DNA of 64,000 nucleotides from Chenopodium formosanum (GCA_024500155.1 CM044859.1:48406003-48470002), one strand, 5' to 3'. Positions 35,218-48,729 are shown, counted from the stretch's first letter. The notes: generated from the letters alone by a model not told the origin. Translations and numbers: made by a program.

Positions 35218-36957
35218 AGGATTCTTGATTATTTATCGATTTGAGTGATCGGTATTTAATTAAGATAAGTGGATGAGACTTGAAAGATTCTTGAAAAATA
35301 TTCCTGTGATTTAATTGGCATTGTCACATATGCATATGCATTTTAGCTTACCTACTTTGCCACAATAGTACGTGTTCTACGTATGTGGCTAGCCCGGGGG
35401 ATTTAAGCTCTATCAACCCAAAAACGCTCATGGCAATAAGGGTTCATCCGAGTTATTAAATCCACCCAAACCATGGAGTCGAGTTCGATTTCATCACGAA
35501 CTCGCGGAGCCGCCCGTTGGCATACACCCTCAAGGGAGGCTGCCTTGCTAACGCGTCCAAACTCTTAACCATGGTACCCTTTGACACCCAAAAGCTTGAC
35601 CATAGTCGAACTTAGAACTTGACTTTAGGTTGCGAACTTCATTGTATCATGCGTGACTATATGCTTATGTGTGCATTTTTTTTATTGACCTTTTTTTAAT
35701 TATTTTTTTTTTCTTATCAAACCCCTTTTTTATTATTATTAGAGTCGAGCCATATATTTTTTTTTAATTTTTGAGTCACCCGGATTTTAATTCCCGTATA
35801 CTGCACAAGAGTCAACTTGTTTTGGTCATATCCGGAGTTCTAGAAAAAGTTATGTGTCGTGCCACCTATGGATCTGTAGCCCCGAGTTTTATCTTTGATT
35901 TAGAGTTGGTTTCATCCAAATCAGAGTCACAGATCAAAATTTATAACCGATATACTACAGCCTGTCCAGTTTAGATTTCTTTTTAGCGTCAACTTTCTTT
36001 TGTTTTTTTTTTTTTTTTTTCAAATTTTTTATATCTTTTCGTGTCAAGCTAGTCTTAGCCAAGTCCTTTAATCCGTGTCAACTCGTATAACATAGGATTA
36101 TAGATTTTTTTTTCATTTTTTTTTATACCCATGAGTCATAACTCTTCTAGAATTCTAGTCCTCTTCCTAGTTTCTTGTGATCAATTTTTATGCTAACCTT
36201 AACATGTATTCTTTGTCTTTGATTGTGGTTGATTTTATTTATGAATAACGATTGCCAATGGACCGTTTTCACCTAGTAAATAGCATAAACATTAAAATTT
36301 GACAAAATTAATCAAGTTAGTTTGTCTTTTAGTCTTCCGTGCTATTTGGTCATTGGGTCCTTTGTTTTTCACAACGTCCTCATGTCTAGTCATGCGATCA
36401 TACCATGAGTCTTAATAAACTCACATAATCTCACATGTTGAGTTATTGCACACACTTTGTCTCCGAGTCATGCACTATATTTTTTATGATCGTATACTAG
36501 GACCATGCATGCATCGTTTTCTATCGTAGTAAAAATGAGTGGAGATTTTTCTCACTTGTTTTCAAATGTCTATTTTTTCTCTTCCTTTCCAATCCGAGTA
36601 CTGAGTTAATGTATTAGATGAGTTCGTCCTTACACAGTACTTGAGTTTAAAATCAATAGGCAATAGTTGGAAGAATAAGGGGAACGTCACTCCTTCCTTC
36701 TTTCCTTCCAATCAAAGCATCAACAACATGAAACTATTTTCCTCAGTAGGCAGCTAGAAGTAACTCATAAAGAGCCATGAAGACAATGCACAATGCAAGC
36801 TTCTCACCAAGATTTCACGTTTTCTTCTTCTTTTGTTTCAAACCCTTCCCCCTAAAAAGTCTAGCATAGGTTCTCCTTATCCATGAGTTTATGTGTCACA
36901 TTTCTTACCTTTTTCATCAATGAGCATTTCTTTCCTTTTCATTCGATCATGTCATTC

Positions 36958-37003
<46 letters not shown>

Positions 37004-37430
37004 ATTACCGAACTAAACACAAGGTACACCAATGACTTGAGGCACCTTTGCAACCCTGTCATTCCTCTTAAACCATTTTCAATCAAATATCCATTTCTTC
37101 ATCAACCACTTTGAGCCTCGTCTAACGCTTGGCCTCATTTATTCAACCCACATTCACCAAACCCTGGGATGGGAAGGTGTGCAAATTGTATAACATTCAT
37201 AAAGCAAGTAAAAAAAAAAAAAAAAAAAGTAGCAAAGCAACAATAAAACAATGTCTAAAGACAAGTGTTCCAATGTCTTTGATATGAACACGTCTCAAAT
37301 TGCGTCTCTCATCGAGTGCTTGGTATCGTGCTTGAGAAACATGAATGTCAAGTGAGTGATGGACCGCATGATCTGAGATTGCCTACATTGATTCACAAGA
37401 ATGGAAAAAAGAAAAAAATATATTTCAAAA

Positions 37431-37474
<44 letters not shown>

Positions 37475-38512
37475 TGCAAAGGCTAATACATAATTGCATA
37501 TCTTGGGGGCTTCTCTCGGGTCTTGAGCCTTTTACCCCTTTCTTCCTTAAACCTTCAGCTTAACCACATTATAACCCTTGAAAGACCTCTTTGAGGTGTA
37601 CACACACTTGTGCAAAGTTCGGTTAGAGCTACGTTCGGCCTGATTCCTAACGGATACGTAGGCAACCTCACATCGAGGTGCGGCCACATTCATATTCATA
37701 TCTATGCATGATCGAGTCAAAGAATATCCAATGCTTACCCCTACCCATTTAGAGCTAGACTTGGGGGGCTTGAACCCACATCATTTAGCCTACTTAGCCT
37801 AAAGAGTCATCATCTTTGACTCTTCTCACATCTCTTTCCATCGCCATAACCCTTGCAGCCAGCCTTAGTATCACATTCACACACTTCACTCACACATCCA
37901 TATCCATATCAATCATCCTTCCCTTTAAGAGCCCTTTATCATGAAATCTTGTTTCAACACCGCGCATGCTTCATCATCTTTCAAGATAACATTAATTAGA
38001 AGAAACATTGTATACTTGCATCGCATATTGTGCTTAGCTCCTTGACCTATGTGACATTCATTATGCAATACTCATCGATCACTTCATTTATATACGTGCT
38101 TAGCTTCCAAACCTAAGTAACGTTCAAGATTGTTTCTTTACACCATATGTGATGCTTAGCTCCATGACCTAAGTTCATTCATCTATCGTGTCACATGACG
38201 TAATTGTCCTTAGCCTACTAGCCTAAGAACATACGTCATGCATACATTATACTCAAGACGGGCAGTTCAATACGACAAGAAGAAAATCCATGTGATTCAT
38301 TTCGTCTTGCTCAAGGAGGAAGTTCAAAACTTCTTTCCTTTTTCATTATTTTATTTTGGGGAAGTTCAAAAACTTTTTCCAAGTTTTCATCGAAGGAAGT
38401 TCGAAAATTGTTCAGTTTTCACATCTTTCTTTTTCGGGAGAAAGTTGGTACCCTCCACTCATGACAAAAATTGACGGAAAATTTTTGCTTTTGCATCTTC
38501 GTTTGCTTGTGT

Positions 38513-38551
<39 letters not shown>

Positions 38552-38640
38552 CACAAGTCATACACATGTCATGTCACATCAAGTCAAACTTGGTCAAGTT
38601 AGTGGTCAAGTCAGTCACAGTGTATACGAGTCCATTGGCA

Positions 38641-38832
38641 CAGCCCACGTCCGGGGACAAACGGACCATTTACAGCCCACATCCGGGGACAAGCGGACCA
38701 TCTACAGCCCACGTCCGGGGACAAGCGGACCATCTACAGCCCACGTCCGGGGACAAGCGGGCCATCTACAGCCCACGTCCGGGGACAAGCGGACCATCTA
38801 CATCCCACGTCCGGGGACAAGCGGACCACCAT
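38641..38832 (+). repeat. 32-bp tandem repeat, six copies
   Basis: The unit CAGCCCACGTCCGGGGACAA plus 12 further bases is repeated head to tail with single-base variants. It is GC-rich within AT-rich DNA. The left partial interior (32498 on) begins just downstream of it and lacks it. Confidence 0.9.
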
Positions 38833-38884
38833 CATTTCATGACGCAAGGTTCTCGATACATAGAGACTTGCAATCTCACCATCT

Positions 38885-39316
38885 GTCGACTTTCCTCAAG
38901 CATGGAAAGTATTATCCGGTGGATTTCTTCAAGCATAGAAAACTGCCAAGTCGGCTTTCCTCAAGCATGGAAAGCGTTATCGGTGGATTTTTCTTCAAGT
39001 ATAGAAAACCGCCAAGTCGGCTTTCCTCAAGCATGGAAAGCGTTATCTGTGGATTTTTCTTCAAGTATAGAAAACCGCCAAGTAGTCGACTTTCCTCAAG
39101 CATGGAAGGCATTATCGGTGGAATTCTTCAAGCATAGAATGACACCAAATTCATACGTCGACTTTCCTCAAGCATGGAAAGTGTCATCCAGTAGGTTTCT
39201 TCAGGCTTAGAAAGCTACCAAACTCATCTGTCGGCTTTCCTCAAGCATGGAAAGCATTTCAACAAACATCATTCGGTGGATTCCTTCAAGCATAGGAAGC
39301 TACCAAGCTCATTTGC
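38885..39316 (+). repeat. Six ~66-75-bp repeats in the 3' interior, second copy
   Basis: Same organisation as at 32535-32966, offset by exactly 6,350 bp, with a handful of substitutions. Confidence 0.85.
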
Positions 39317-39515
39317 CACCGATACAGTGGTGTCAGATAAGCGTTCTATCCCTTTACTCTTTTATCTGTGGAATTAAAATTTTTTGCAGGTATCGGCGTA
39401 TACAGAATGATTTAGGATCGCAGAACGTCTTAAATCATTCTCCGTCCCTATCGACTACTTTGACTATCGTTTTCGAAACTAACGTTTCTACAAACTCAGT
39501 CAAAGTGGGGGCTTC

Positions 39516-41547
39516 TGTAGACACCTAAAAATGTCTCCTCAAAACCAAACCCGATGATGAACAACCTTTCACCGCCATTATTGGTCGGGTTGAGTATTTA
39601 ATTTTTGGAATGCTTAAATCCATATTTCCATTTCATAAACCAACCCAATTCTTAGCCCATTTCCCCAAACCATAACTCATTTTCCTCTTTTTGTGCCTTT
39701 AAACCCAAAGTAATTCATTTCGTGTCCTTTAAAATCAATCATTTCGTGTCCTTTTTATAAAAACGTTTATTCCAGTTTATTTTGGTCCATAATAAGGGTC
39801 TAATGATTGAATATTTGGATGGGGCTTTAAAATATCTTTCCAACGATATATTATAAGCCCAAATCCGAGTTGTAACGAATAAGTTATGGCCAAAATATTA
39901 AACTAGCCCAAATCGAACCTAAGCCCACCTTACCTACGACCCAATGATCATGTGGAGGGTCCAAATTATTTAACCCCATTCCTAAACCAATTAGGATTAA
40001 TTGGAAGCTTCTATAGTTTCTAAAAGATCTTAATTATCCTTTTTGAAAAGATAAGATTAAATAGTTTGAAATTGAATAAAACTCCTTTTTTTGAAAATCC
40101 TATTTATATCCGAATTGAAAGACGTTCAAAGATAGACAGATATTATTTTCGTGTATTATATTTTTTTTATCCAAATTTTATATGGTTGGATAGCCCTTGA
40201 AATTATCTTTCCAATGATATATTATAATATCAATTCCGAGCTATAACGGAAAAGATATGAATAAAATGTCAAACTCTATCCAAAACTGAAACCGTCTCAC
40301 TATTTCGGCTATATCTTTTGTTCTACAAAATATTTTAATCTGATTTCAATTGGGTTAAAAAATAGACTTCAAGAGCTTTCCAACCATATCATATTCATCT
40401 TATTCCGATTTCTGGTTCAAAAGATATGATAAAAACAAAAACCGCAAAAACTGCTATCTATCGCAAGCATTTTATCCGATTCGAATTCTTATCTTTTCTT
40501 GATTCGACCCCTCTTTTTTCCTCTTATAAATAGAGGTCATATCTCCCCTTTTTTATTCATCAACAATCTTGATCAAAAAACAATTCTCTTCTCCCTCTTT
40601 AGCCTAAACACTAGCCTCCCTATTCTATCATTTCTTCCCTAAGCGCTCCAAGGAGTTCCATATAATACCCAAAGTTCTATACTTAAACCAAGGCGTGAAA
40701 GGTATAATTGACTGAGGGTTTGGACCAAATCAACTCTACTTTAATTTAATTTCCATTTACTTTATATTTTTATTGAAGTTACTAACAGTTTATTCATGAT
40801 GTAGCAATTTAAAGAAACGCGCGGAATGTGAGTAATTAATTAATTTAATTACTCTTATTTTATTTTTAATATTGCCAGTATCATGATTAGGGTTGTTATT
40901 ATTATTTGATTTGACTAACGCTATTATTGTTGAATTGCTTCCAATATTAATGTTTATTTTATTATATTTATGATCACCATCTTTCATGTTAAAGGGAATA
41001 TGTAATTGAAAATCACGCCTAATAAGATAATTTGGACAACCGGCTTAGGATCCTTTTTAATCTTGTTATTAATTGAAGTGATCACCAATATTTTAGAATA
41101 ATGTGTTGCATTAATATTCAACCAATTTAGCTTAAATAATAGTTTGGAGCAAATTGAATATTTTGTTTGTATGCCTTTGAGATCGCAGGAATCATTTTTC
41201 ACTATAAGAATCGAGTAGAGGCCAATACGGGCGAATGTGACTCCATGACTCACTTCGTACCATCATCCCCGATCCTCCTTTCGTGGTTCCGAACCATATG
41301 GAGTTAGTAATCTCATGGATTATGAATGGGGTGTAACCTTCACGGGTCAATCGTTGTTGCCTATCGTTGTCCCTTATCGTGGTTGCCTTTTTATGATCCG
41401 TGAACGGTTTACAAGTTCCTTAAAAACTTGTTGGCGGCTCCCTACTTTATTTGTCCCTAATCGTAATCTCAATTCCCACTTCCTATGAGTGCCAAGCATA
41501 TTCACAACATGCTTTTTAACGTAGGCGCACTTCGAGCGACGCCTACA
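39516..41547 (+). repeat. LTR 2 of the non-autonomous Ogre-type array (2,032 bp)
   Basis: Near-identical to LTR 1. It is followed by only seven bases of retroelement interior before joining the Ulp1-like gene at TTAATAATATCTC. Confidence 0.92.
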
Positions 41548-41554
41548 ATTTGGC

Positions 41555-43972
41555 TTAATAATATCTCAGCACAATACTTCACTCTTAGCTTTCTGATTTG
41601 ATCAATCTGGAAAAACGTATGAACATAGATATTTAAAATATTAACAAACACTCTATATAAATGAACATAAATTGAATTTTAAAGGAGTTGAAACCTTACA
41701 TTATCAGCTTTCAGATCACAAACCCATTCTACTGAAGGTTCTGATGTGTATGTTTCCATATGCTTCAACAAATAAACACCACAATTCTTATGGTCCCAAT
41801 TGCTCCTCCAATTCATTTTTATCAAGTTAGGCTTGAAAGCTTTTATTTCATCCAGTTGTTTTTCATTGTAATTTTCACTTCTCAAAAACCCTATAAAAGC
41901 TTCAAGCTAATTTTGAAAATACACATTCAATAGTTAGTTATAAGGAATTGAACATTAGAAATAAATTAGTGAAATTCACATAAAGTTCAAATGAAAAAAG
42001 ATGAGTATTTAATATTTACCATTTTTATGGGAGAGATACCGTATTTGTCTTTTCCTTTCATATTCATGGGAAGCTTTCTGTTATCAATCATATCAACAGT
42101 GGCATTATACATGTTGAAGCAAACCAAGTAGAAGTGGTTAAATGCTGACACTAGGAAAAAGAATTGTTTGACTTCTTTTATTATTTTGATACCGCTGTTT
42201 TTCATTTCAATTTGAAGTATGGAAATGAATTTTGAATTTTTTTTTTCATGTCACCCTCTTTCTTAACAATGTGGTCTGTGCACACTATCACCTGCATATA
42301 AATAAAAAACATATATAAATAAGTACCTATATATGAACTTTTAATAAAATATTAATGAACTTCTAGTTCTAATATATAAACTTATAATTAAATATTAAAG
42401 AACATGAAATATATATGAACGCTTAATAAAATATTAATGAACTTCTAGTTCTAATATATGAACTTACATAAGGAATTGTGCTAAAGTAAATGCTGTTTTT
42501 TCGACACTTGTAATTTAAAATTGTAGCCCAAGCATCAATAATGGAATTGTCAATTTCTTCATCTGTGCCTAGTGTCTTCATTTGAGATATGTTAATACTA
42601 GTTTCTCCATCAAAGTACATCACCTCACTTCACACGCAATAAACAAACAAAACAATCCATTTTAAAAAAATGAACAATAAAAATGAATAAAACATATTAT
42701 TTTATGAACAAGTAAGATAATAATGAGCAACTTACTTGTTAAGACCATCATTGAATGCATAGTCAGAAATTGTTGCATTCATTGCATTCACATCCTTGAA
42801 TAAATCTTTGTATTTTACCATGAATGGTGATTTGAGACAAGCAGGCAAATTGTGAACTTGTCTTATAGGTCGTTTGCCAATTTCAATTTCACTACATAAA
42901 ATAACATTGTTAGTTTATAAAAGGTCAAAATTATGTAAATGGATTTTTTTTTTTATTTTTTTTTTATTTTTTTTTTATTCACCTTGCTGTTTTGTCCTTT
43001 GACGCATTTCTGCAAAACACAGATAATAAGTAAAAGTAATCTATATGTGAATATAAATGAACAATTGTTTAATATAAATGAACATAAGTTTTTTCCATTT
43101 TTTTATCCTGGATTTTTCGATTCTCCTTTAGAGCTGTCAATAGATGAACATAATATAAAACAAAATGAATATCAAACAATAATAGATGAATATATATAGA
43201 AAAACAGTATTTTCATGATATAATTTATAAGTTTCATAGAATATATAATAATTTTCGATGTCCAAAAAATTTACATTACTTTTTCTAGTTTGTTCATCCA
43301 AAAAATTAACATTAGTTTTCTCTTTACATTACATAGACTACCTTAGCTAGTTATTACAAAATATATATCATAGTTAGGAGTCACATTACCCTGCATATTG
43401 CAATTCTGGATTCAATGGGTTGTTCAAAATGTCTTCAAATGTAGGTTCTTGAGTTCTGAACATATGATCAAACTCCGATGCTTCAATCACCGGTTGCTCC
43501 TGCATCACACCTGCACCACTTGACCTTCATACCTAGTCCGAGGTTCAAATCAATGTTTTGTCCAATTTGTGTCTCAGTTGGATGAACCATTGGACTAGGA
43601 GTTTGTTCTTTGTCGATCCCTAAATTCCAAGCATTTTGTGGATCGAATGGCTCTCTTACTTTCTTCTTCCCCTTTGCCTCTTCTTTTTCTCTTGCTTTCT
43701 TTTCAGCTTGTACTTTCTCCAAATACTCCTTTTCAACCTTATCTAAAGCATTCAAGAGAGAATCAGTTCCAAATAATTCTTCATCTTGACTTAAAATTGA
43801 ATGATTTGAAGGATCCTTAAATTTCTTTTGCATATAATCTCCCACTATTTTGTAAAGAAGATTGTTTGGGAAAAACTGTTCAGCATGCATTATCATTTCA
43901 AACAATTTTTCACAATTCCCACCCATAGTTCTGACCACACTAATAAACTCTTCCATAAATTCCTCCTACAGA
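41555..43972 (-). pseudogene. Ulp1-like protease gene, copy 1 (3' part, truncated at both ends)
   Basis: This holds the C-terminal exons of the Ulp1-like gene: the MEEFISVVRTMGGN exon (from 43956), the IGKRPIRQVHNLPACL exon (about 42895), the MMYFDGETSINISQ exon (about 42623), the catalytic His exon (FNHFYLVCFN, about 42130) and the catalytic Cys exon (DHKNCGVYLLKH, about 41790). The last exon is cut by the retroelement junction at 41554 after RVKYCAEILL. A 2-base loss near 43526 shifts the frame of the MEEF exon compared with copies 2 and 3. Upstream exons are absent because this is an internal tandem copy. Confidence 0.88.
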
Positions 43973-44558
43973 ATGAACATACATAACAGACATTATGAAT
44001 ATAATGCCTTCAAATATGAAATTAATATATAAAGAAATAAAATTATAATATCATTATGAAATATGGCTCGTGAAATGATCATACTGTCCAAAATTTTTAA
44101 CTACTTTTTCATTAAAATCCACTACTGATTGTTATAGTATAATTTTTACACTGACAGTTTATTTCCAAAAAGTTATGAGAAGACCATCAGACTATATAAA
44201 TTTCCATTAGTAGGAAAAAGGAAAATTTCTAGAATAGGAAATTTAATAAATAAACAACACTATTAGCCATGAAAATTTTATACAGAATCAAAACATAAAC
44301 AATTCACCTCATGTTGTTCCACCATCAAAACTATGTTGCCTAGTACAATAATACTAAATCAGAATAAGTTGAAAGGAAAATTATGCTCCCAATATTTTTA
44401 TACCGTATGCCTTTTGTCCTATCTTTGGCTCTATATATATTTATCTATCAAGGCCTCCAAACAGATCATGCTGCATTAACAATAAATATTTGTGAAGTAT
44501 CACTATCACACAGCCTTCTGCCTCTCAAGGCCAGGATCATTAGTGTGATAACAAACTA

Positions 44559-45402
44559 TTGCAGGTTTTAGATGATGATGGTGATCCTTTGACTTATTCA
44601 CACCGAACAACAAAAGATTCAAGTCTTAATGTCCTTCCAAAACAGATGAATGGGCAATCATCAATGGTAATTTTTAAAATACTTTCAATTATATTAGTAT
44701 TCTATTATTTTTGTTTTTGAAAGAATAGTATTCGATTATTAATGTTTTATAATATTTTTAGGGTGTTCAAGGTGCCAGTAAAAAGAGAAAAGTACCAGCA
44801 AATTATGCTCAAAGTTCATCAAGGGAAAATACTTACAATTCACAGGTAATCATTTATTTGAATTTTATGCTTAATTATATGAATTTTATGCTACAGAACC
44901 TGATCATTTATTTTACAGCGTATTGGACAACAATCTTCAAAGAATAACACTAATACCTCAACTAATGCTTCTTAGACTTAATTCTCAAAATTAATTATTT
45001 ATGTGAACTTAAAGTTTATTAATATGAATTTTATGCAATACCATTTGATCATTTTTTTTAATTTACAGGGTAATGGACGACAACCCTCAAAGAAAAACAC
45101 TAATACGAGTAAACCTTCTTCATCAAGTCAATTTGGATATCAAGCTAAAAAAGGAAGTTTTCATTATGAGAACAACAAATGGTATCAGGTAAATCTGAAC
45201 AACCTAGTTACGTTTATGAACATTTGCATTTTATTTTTGAGCTTATGTGTTTTTGTAATTAATTTTTATTTTATCTCTTTTTTTTTAGTATTTTGATGCT
45301 AGGCGCAATGCTACAAATGAAGGGAGTGAAGTTGGTGGATCTTCAAATGTTTCACAATATAATGAAATGTTATTCATGTTTGATAAGACAATCAATGTTT
45401 AG
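44559..45402 (+). pseudogene. FAR1-type gene 3' exons, copy 2
   Basis: Exons: 44565-44666 (VLDDDGDPLTYSH), 44762-44845 (GVQGASKKRKVPAN), 44919-44975 (RIGQQSSKNNTNTS), 45069-45188 (GNGRQPSKKNTNTSK), 45289-45402 (YFDARRNATNEGSE, ending FDKTINV and TAG). The KKRKVP stretch looks like a nuclear localisation signal. Exons 3 and 4 of this set are related (QSSKNNTNTS against QPSKKNTNTS), suggesting an old exon duplication or alternative 3' ends. TAG at 44973-44975 replaces CAG found at the same place in copy 3. Separated from its 5' exons, this copy is not a gene on its own. Confidence 0.85.
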
Positions 45403-45686
45403 ATTTTTTAATAATTGACAATTTATTCAATTGCCTAAAAGTTGTAACAAAACAAATTATTACTTATTTTCATTTTATAAATGTTTTTGATTTCCAAGAA
45501 TTAATTTACTGATTTTTTAATAGAAAGATGATCCATTAGCATTATATAAGTGATCTAACAATATATAATAATGAGAGAAATTTCAAATTTAAATGCAAAA
45601 TATTATGCAAACTGATGTTTCAAGTCATAAAAGGAATCTACAACTTTTAAAGTAAGTTTTCTTTGCAAAGTTATTAACTATAAAAA

Positions 45687-48144
45687 TTAATTTGTTTCTT
45701 CCATCATTCGTCTTGCAGCCATCTTTATTCTGTATGCTTCTCTGTTGGTATTGCTTAATAATATCTCAGCACAATACTTCACTCTTAGCTTTCTGATTTG
45801 ATCAATCTGGAAAAACGTATGAACATAGATATTTAAAATATGAACAAACACTCTATATAAATGAACATAAATTGAATTTTAAAGGAGTTGAAACCTTACA
45901 TTATCAACTTTCAGATCACAAACCCATTCTACTGAAGGTTCTTATGTGTATGTTTCCATATGCTTCAACAAATAAACACCACAATTCTTATGGTCCCAAT
46001 TGCTCCTCCAATTCATTTTTATCAAGTTAGGCTTGAAAGTTTTTATTTCATCCAGTTGTTTTTCATTGTAATTTTCGCTTCTCAAAAACCCTATAAAAGC
46101 TTCAAGCTAATTTTGAAGATACACATTCAATAGTTAGTTATAAGGAATTGAACATTAGAAATAAATTAGTGAAATTCACATAAAGTTCAAATGAAAAAAG
46201 ATGAGTATTTAATATTTACCATTTTTATGGGAGAGATACCGTATTTGTCTTTTGCTTTCATATTCATGGGAAGCTTTCTATTATCAATCATATCAACAGT
46301 GGCATTATACATGTTGAAGCAAACCAAGTAGAAGTGGTTAAATGCTGACACTGGGAAAAATTATTGTTTGACTTCTTTTATTTTTTTGATACCGCTGTTT
46401 TTCATTTCAATTTGAAGTCAGGAAATGAATTTTGAAATTCATTTTTTCATGTCACCCTCTTTCTTAACAATGTGGTCTGTGCACACTATCACCTACATAT
46501 AAATAAAAAACATATATAAATAAATACCTATATATGAACTTTTAATAAAATATTAATGAACTTCTAGTTCTAATATATAAACTTATAATTAAATATTAAA
46601 GAACATGAAATATATATGAACGCTTAATAAAGTATTAATGAACTTCTATTTCTAATATATGAACATACATAAGGAATTGTGCTAAAGTAAATGCTGTTTT
46701 TTCGACACTTGTAATTTAAAATTGTAGCCCAAGCATCAATAACGAAATTGTCAATTTCTTCATCTGTGCCTAGTGTCTTCATTTGAGATCTGTTAATACT
46801 AGTTTCTCCATCAAAGTACATCACCTCAATTCACACGCAATAAACACACAAAACAATCCATTTTAAAAAAATGAACAATAAAAATGAATAAAACATATTA
46901 TTTTATGAACAAGTAAGATAATAATGAGCAACTTACTTGTTAAGACCATCATTGAATGCATAGTCAGAAATTGTTGCATTCATTGCATTCACATCCTTGA
47001 ATAAATCTTTGTATTTTACCATGAATGGTGATTTGAGACAAGCAGGCAAATTGTGAACTTGTCTTATAGGTCGTTTGCCAATTTCAATTTCACTACATAA
47101 AATAACATTGTTAGTTTATAAAAGGTAAAAATTATGTAAATGGTTTTTTTTTATTCACCTTGTTGTTTTGTCCTTTGACACATTTTTGCAAAACACAGAT
47201 AGTAAGTAAAAGTAATCAATATGTGAATATAAATGAACAATTTTTTAATATAAATGAACATAAGTTTTTTCCATTTTTTTACCCTGGATTTTTCGATTCT
47301 CCTTTAGATCTGTCAATGGATGAACATAATATAAAACAAAATGAATATCAAACAATAAAAGATGATATAGAAAAACAGTATTTTCATGATATAATTTATA
47401 AGTTTCATAGAATATAAAATAATTTTCGATGTCCAAAAAATTTACATTACTTTTTCTAGTTTGTTCATCCAAAAAATTAACATTAGTTTTCTCTTTACTT
47501 TACATAGACTACCTTAGCTAGTTATTACAAAATATATATCATAGTTAGGAGTCACAGTACCCTGCATATTTAAATTCTGGGTTCAATGGGTTGTTCAAAA
47601 TGTCTTCAAACGTAGGGTCTTGAGTTCTGAACATATGATCAAATTCCGATGCTTCAATCACCGGTTGCTCCTACATCACACCTGCACTACTTGACCCTCC
47701 CATACCTAGCCCGAGGTTCAAATCAATGTTTTGTCTAATTTGTGTCTCAGTTGGATGAACCATTAGACTAGGAGTTTGTTCTTTGTCGATCCCTAAATTC
47801 CAAGCATTTTGTGGATCGAATGGCTCTCTTAATTTCTTCTTCCCCTTTGCCTCTTCTTTTTCTCTTGCTTTCTTTTCAGCTTGTAGTTTCTCCAAATACT
47901 CCTTTTCAACCTTATCTAAAGCATTCAAGAAAGAATCTGTTCCAAATAATTCTTCATATTGACTCAAAATTGAAGGATTTGAAGGATACTTAAATTTCTT
48001 TTGCATATAATCTCCCACTGTTTTGTAAAGAAGATTATTTGGGAAAAGCTTTTCAGCATGCTTTATCATTTCACACAATTTTTCACAATTCCCACCCATA
48101 GTTCTGACCACACTAATAAACTCTTCCATAAATTCCTCCTACAG
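45687..48144 (-). pseudogene. Ulp1-like protease gene, copy 2 (3' exons only)
   Basis: It has the same exons as copy 1 but keeps the true C-terminus (RIKMAARRM, stop at 45687-45689). The MEEF exon starts near 48144 and is stopped by TAG at 47671-47673, where copies 1 and 3 have CAG. Catalytic His (FNHFYLV), Asp (VDMIDNR) and Cys (KNCGVYLL) blocks are present. It lacks the N-terminal exons, so it could only be expressed by reading in from another copy. Confidence 0.88.
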
Positions 48145-48729
48145 AATGAACATACATAACAGACATTATGAATATAATGCATTCAAATATGAAATTAAAA
48201 TATAAAGAAATAAAACATAATATCATTATAAAATATGGCTCGTGAAATGATCAGACTGTCCAAAATTTTTAACTACTTTTTCATTAAAATCCACTACTGA
48301 TTGTTATAGTATAATTTTTACACTGACAGTTTATTTTCAAAAAGTTATGAAAGACCATCAGACTATATAAATTTCCATTAGTAGGAAGAGGGAAAATTTC
48401 TAGAATAGGAAATTCAATAAGTGATTAACACTATTAGCCATGTAAATTTTACACAGAATGAGAATTTAAACAATTCACCTCATGTTGTTCCACCATCAAA
48501 ACTATGTTGCCTAGTACAATAATACTAAATCAGAATAAGTTGAAAAGAAAATTATGCTCCCAATATTTTTATATCGTATGCCTTTTGTCCTATCTTTGGC
48601 TCTATATATATGTATCTATCAAGGCCTCCAAATAGATCATGCTGCATTAACAATAAATATTTGTGAAGTATCACTATCACACAGCCTTCTCCCTCTCAAG
48701 GCCGGGATCATTAGTGTGATAACAAACTA

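Larger units (their letters stand above)
35198..39515 (+). other. Non-coding interior of the non-autonomous Ogre-type element
   Basis: The interior is 4.3 kb with no protein-coding frame of retroelement type. It holds leader blocks shared with the autonomous Ogre copy (CCAAACCATGG near 35468 against 59443; GGTTGCGAACT near 35630 against 59602), long A runs (36960-37000, about 37209-37226, about 37431-37471), a CA microsatellite (38515-38548) and a conserved block GATTCCTAACGGATACGTAG near 37642, which recurs in many plant gypsy leaders. Between about 38030 and 38230 the phrase CTTAGC...CCTAAG recurs about four times. Large, gene-less interiors of this kind define LARD-type elements. Confidence 0.7.
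32498..41554 (+). mobile_element. Permuted array of a non-autonomous Ogre-type retroelement (1.43 units)
   Basis: Order: 3' interior (32498-33165), LTR (33166-35197), complete interior (35198-39515), LTR (39516-41547), then 7 nt of interior start (ATTTGGC). Both copies repeat at an exact offset of 6,350 bp. There is no target duplication, because both outer ends lie inside retroelement interior sequence. The left junction shares GG and the right junction shares GC with the replaced DNA. About 990 bp of FAR1/Ulp1 sequence present in the sister copies is absent. No gag or pol frame exists, so it would need an autonomous partner, plausibly the Ogre element at 57294-64000, which shares its LTR starts and leader blocks. 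Confidence 0.85.
32295..44558. repeat. Tandem block copy 1 of 3 (enlarged by a retroelement array)
   Basis: It starts at TTGCAGGTTTTAG in the FAR1-type gene and ends ACAAACTA in an intron of the Ulp1-like gene. The stretch matching 44764-45752 of copy 2 is missing and replaced by 32498-41554. Confidence 0.85.
44559..48729. repeat. Tandem block copy 2 of 3 (4,171 bp)
   Basis: It begins TTGCAGGTTTTAG directly after ACAAACTA, the same junction as between copies 2 and 3. It contains the five 3' exons of the FAR1-type gene (+) and the 3' exons of the Ulp1-like gene (-). Confidence 0.95.

Noticed and set aside
38641..38832. CRISPR-like array of 32-bp repeats
   Set aside because: The units are contiguous with no spacers, and the context is a plant retroelement.
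38356..39210. 284-residue open frame with Pro/Gly/Thr-rich repeats
   Set aside because: It crosses a CA microsatellite, the 32-bp repeat and the ~66-bp repeats; overlapping frames are equally open and the same DNA in the other unit is non-coding.
33166..41547. A normal LTR retrotransposon insertion (LTR-interior-LTR with target duplication)
   Set aside because: The base before the first LTR is a polypurine tract and the bases after the second are primer-site sequence, so neither flank is host DNA and no target duplication can be assigned.
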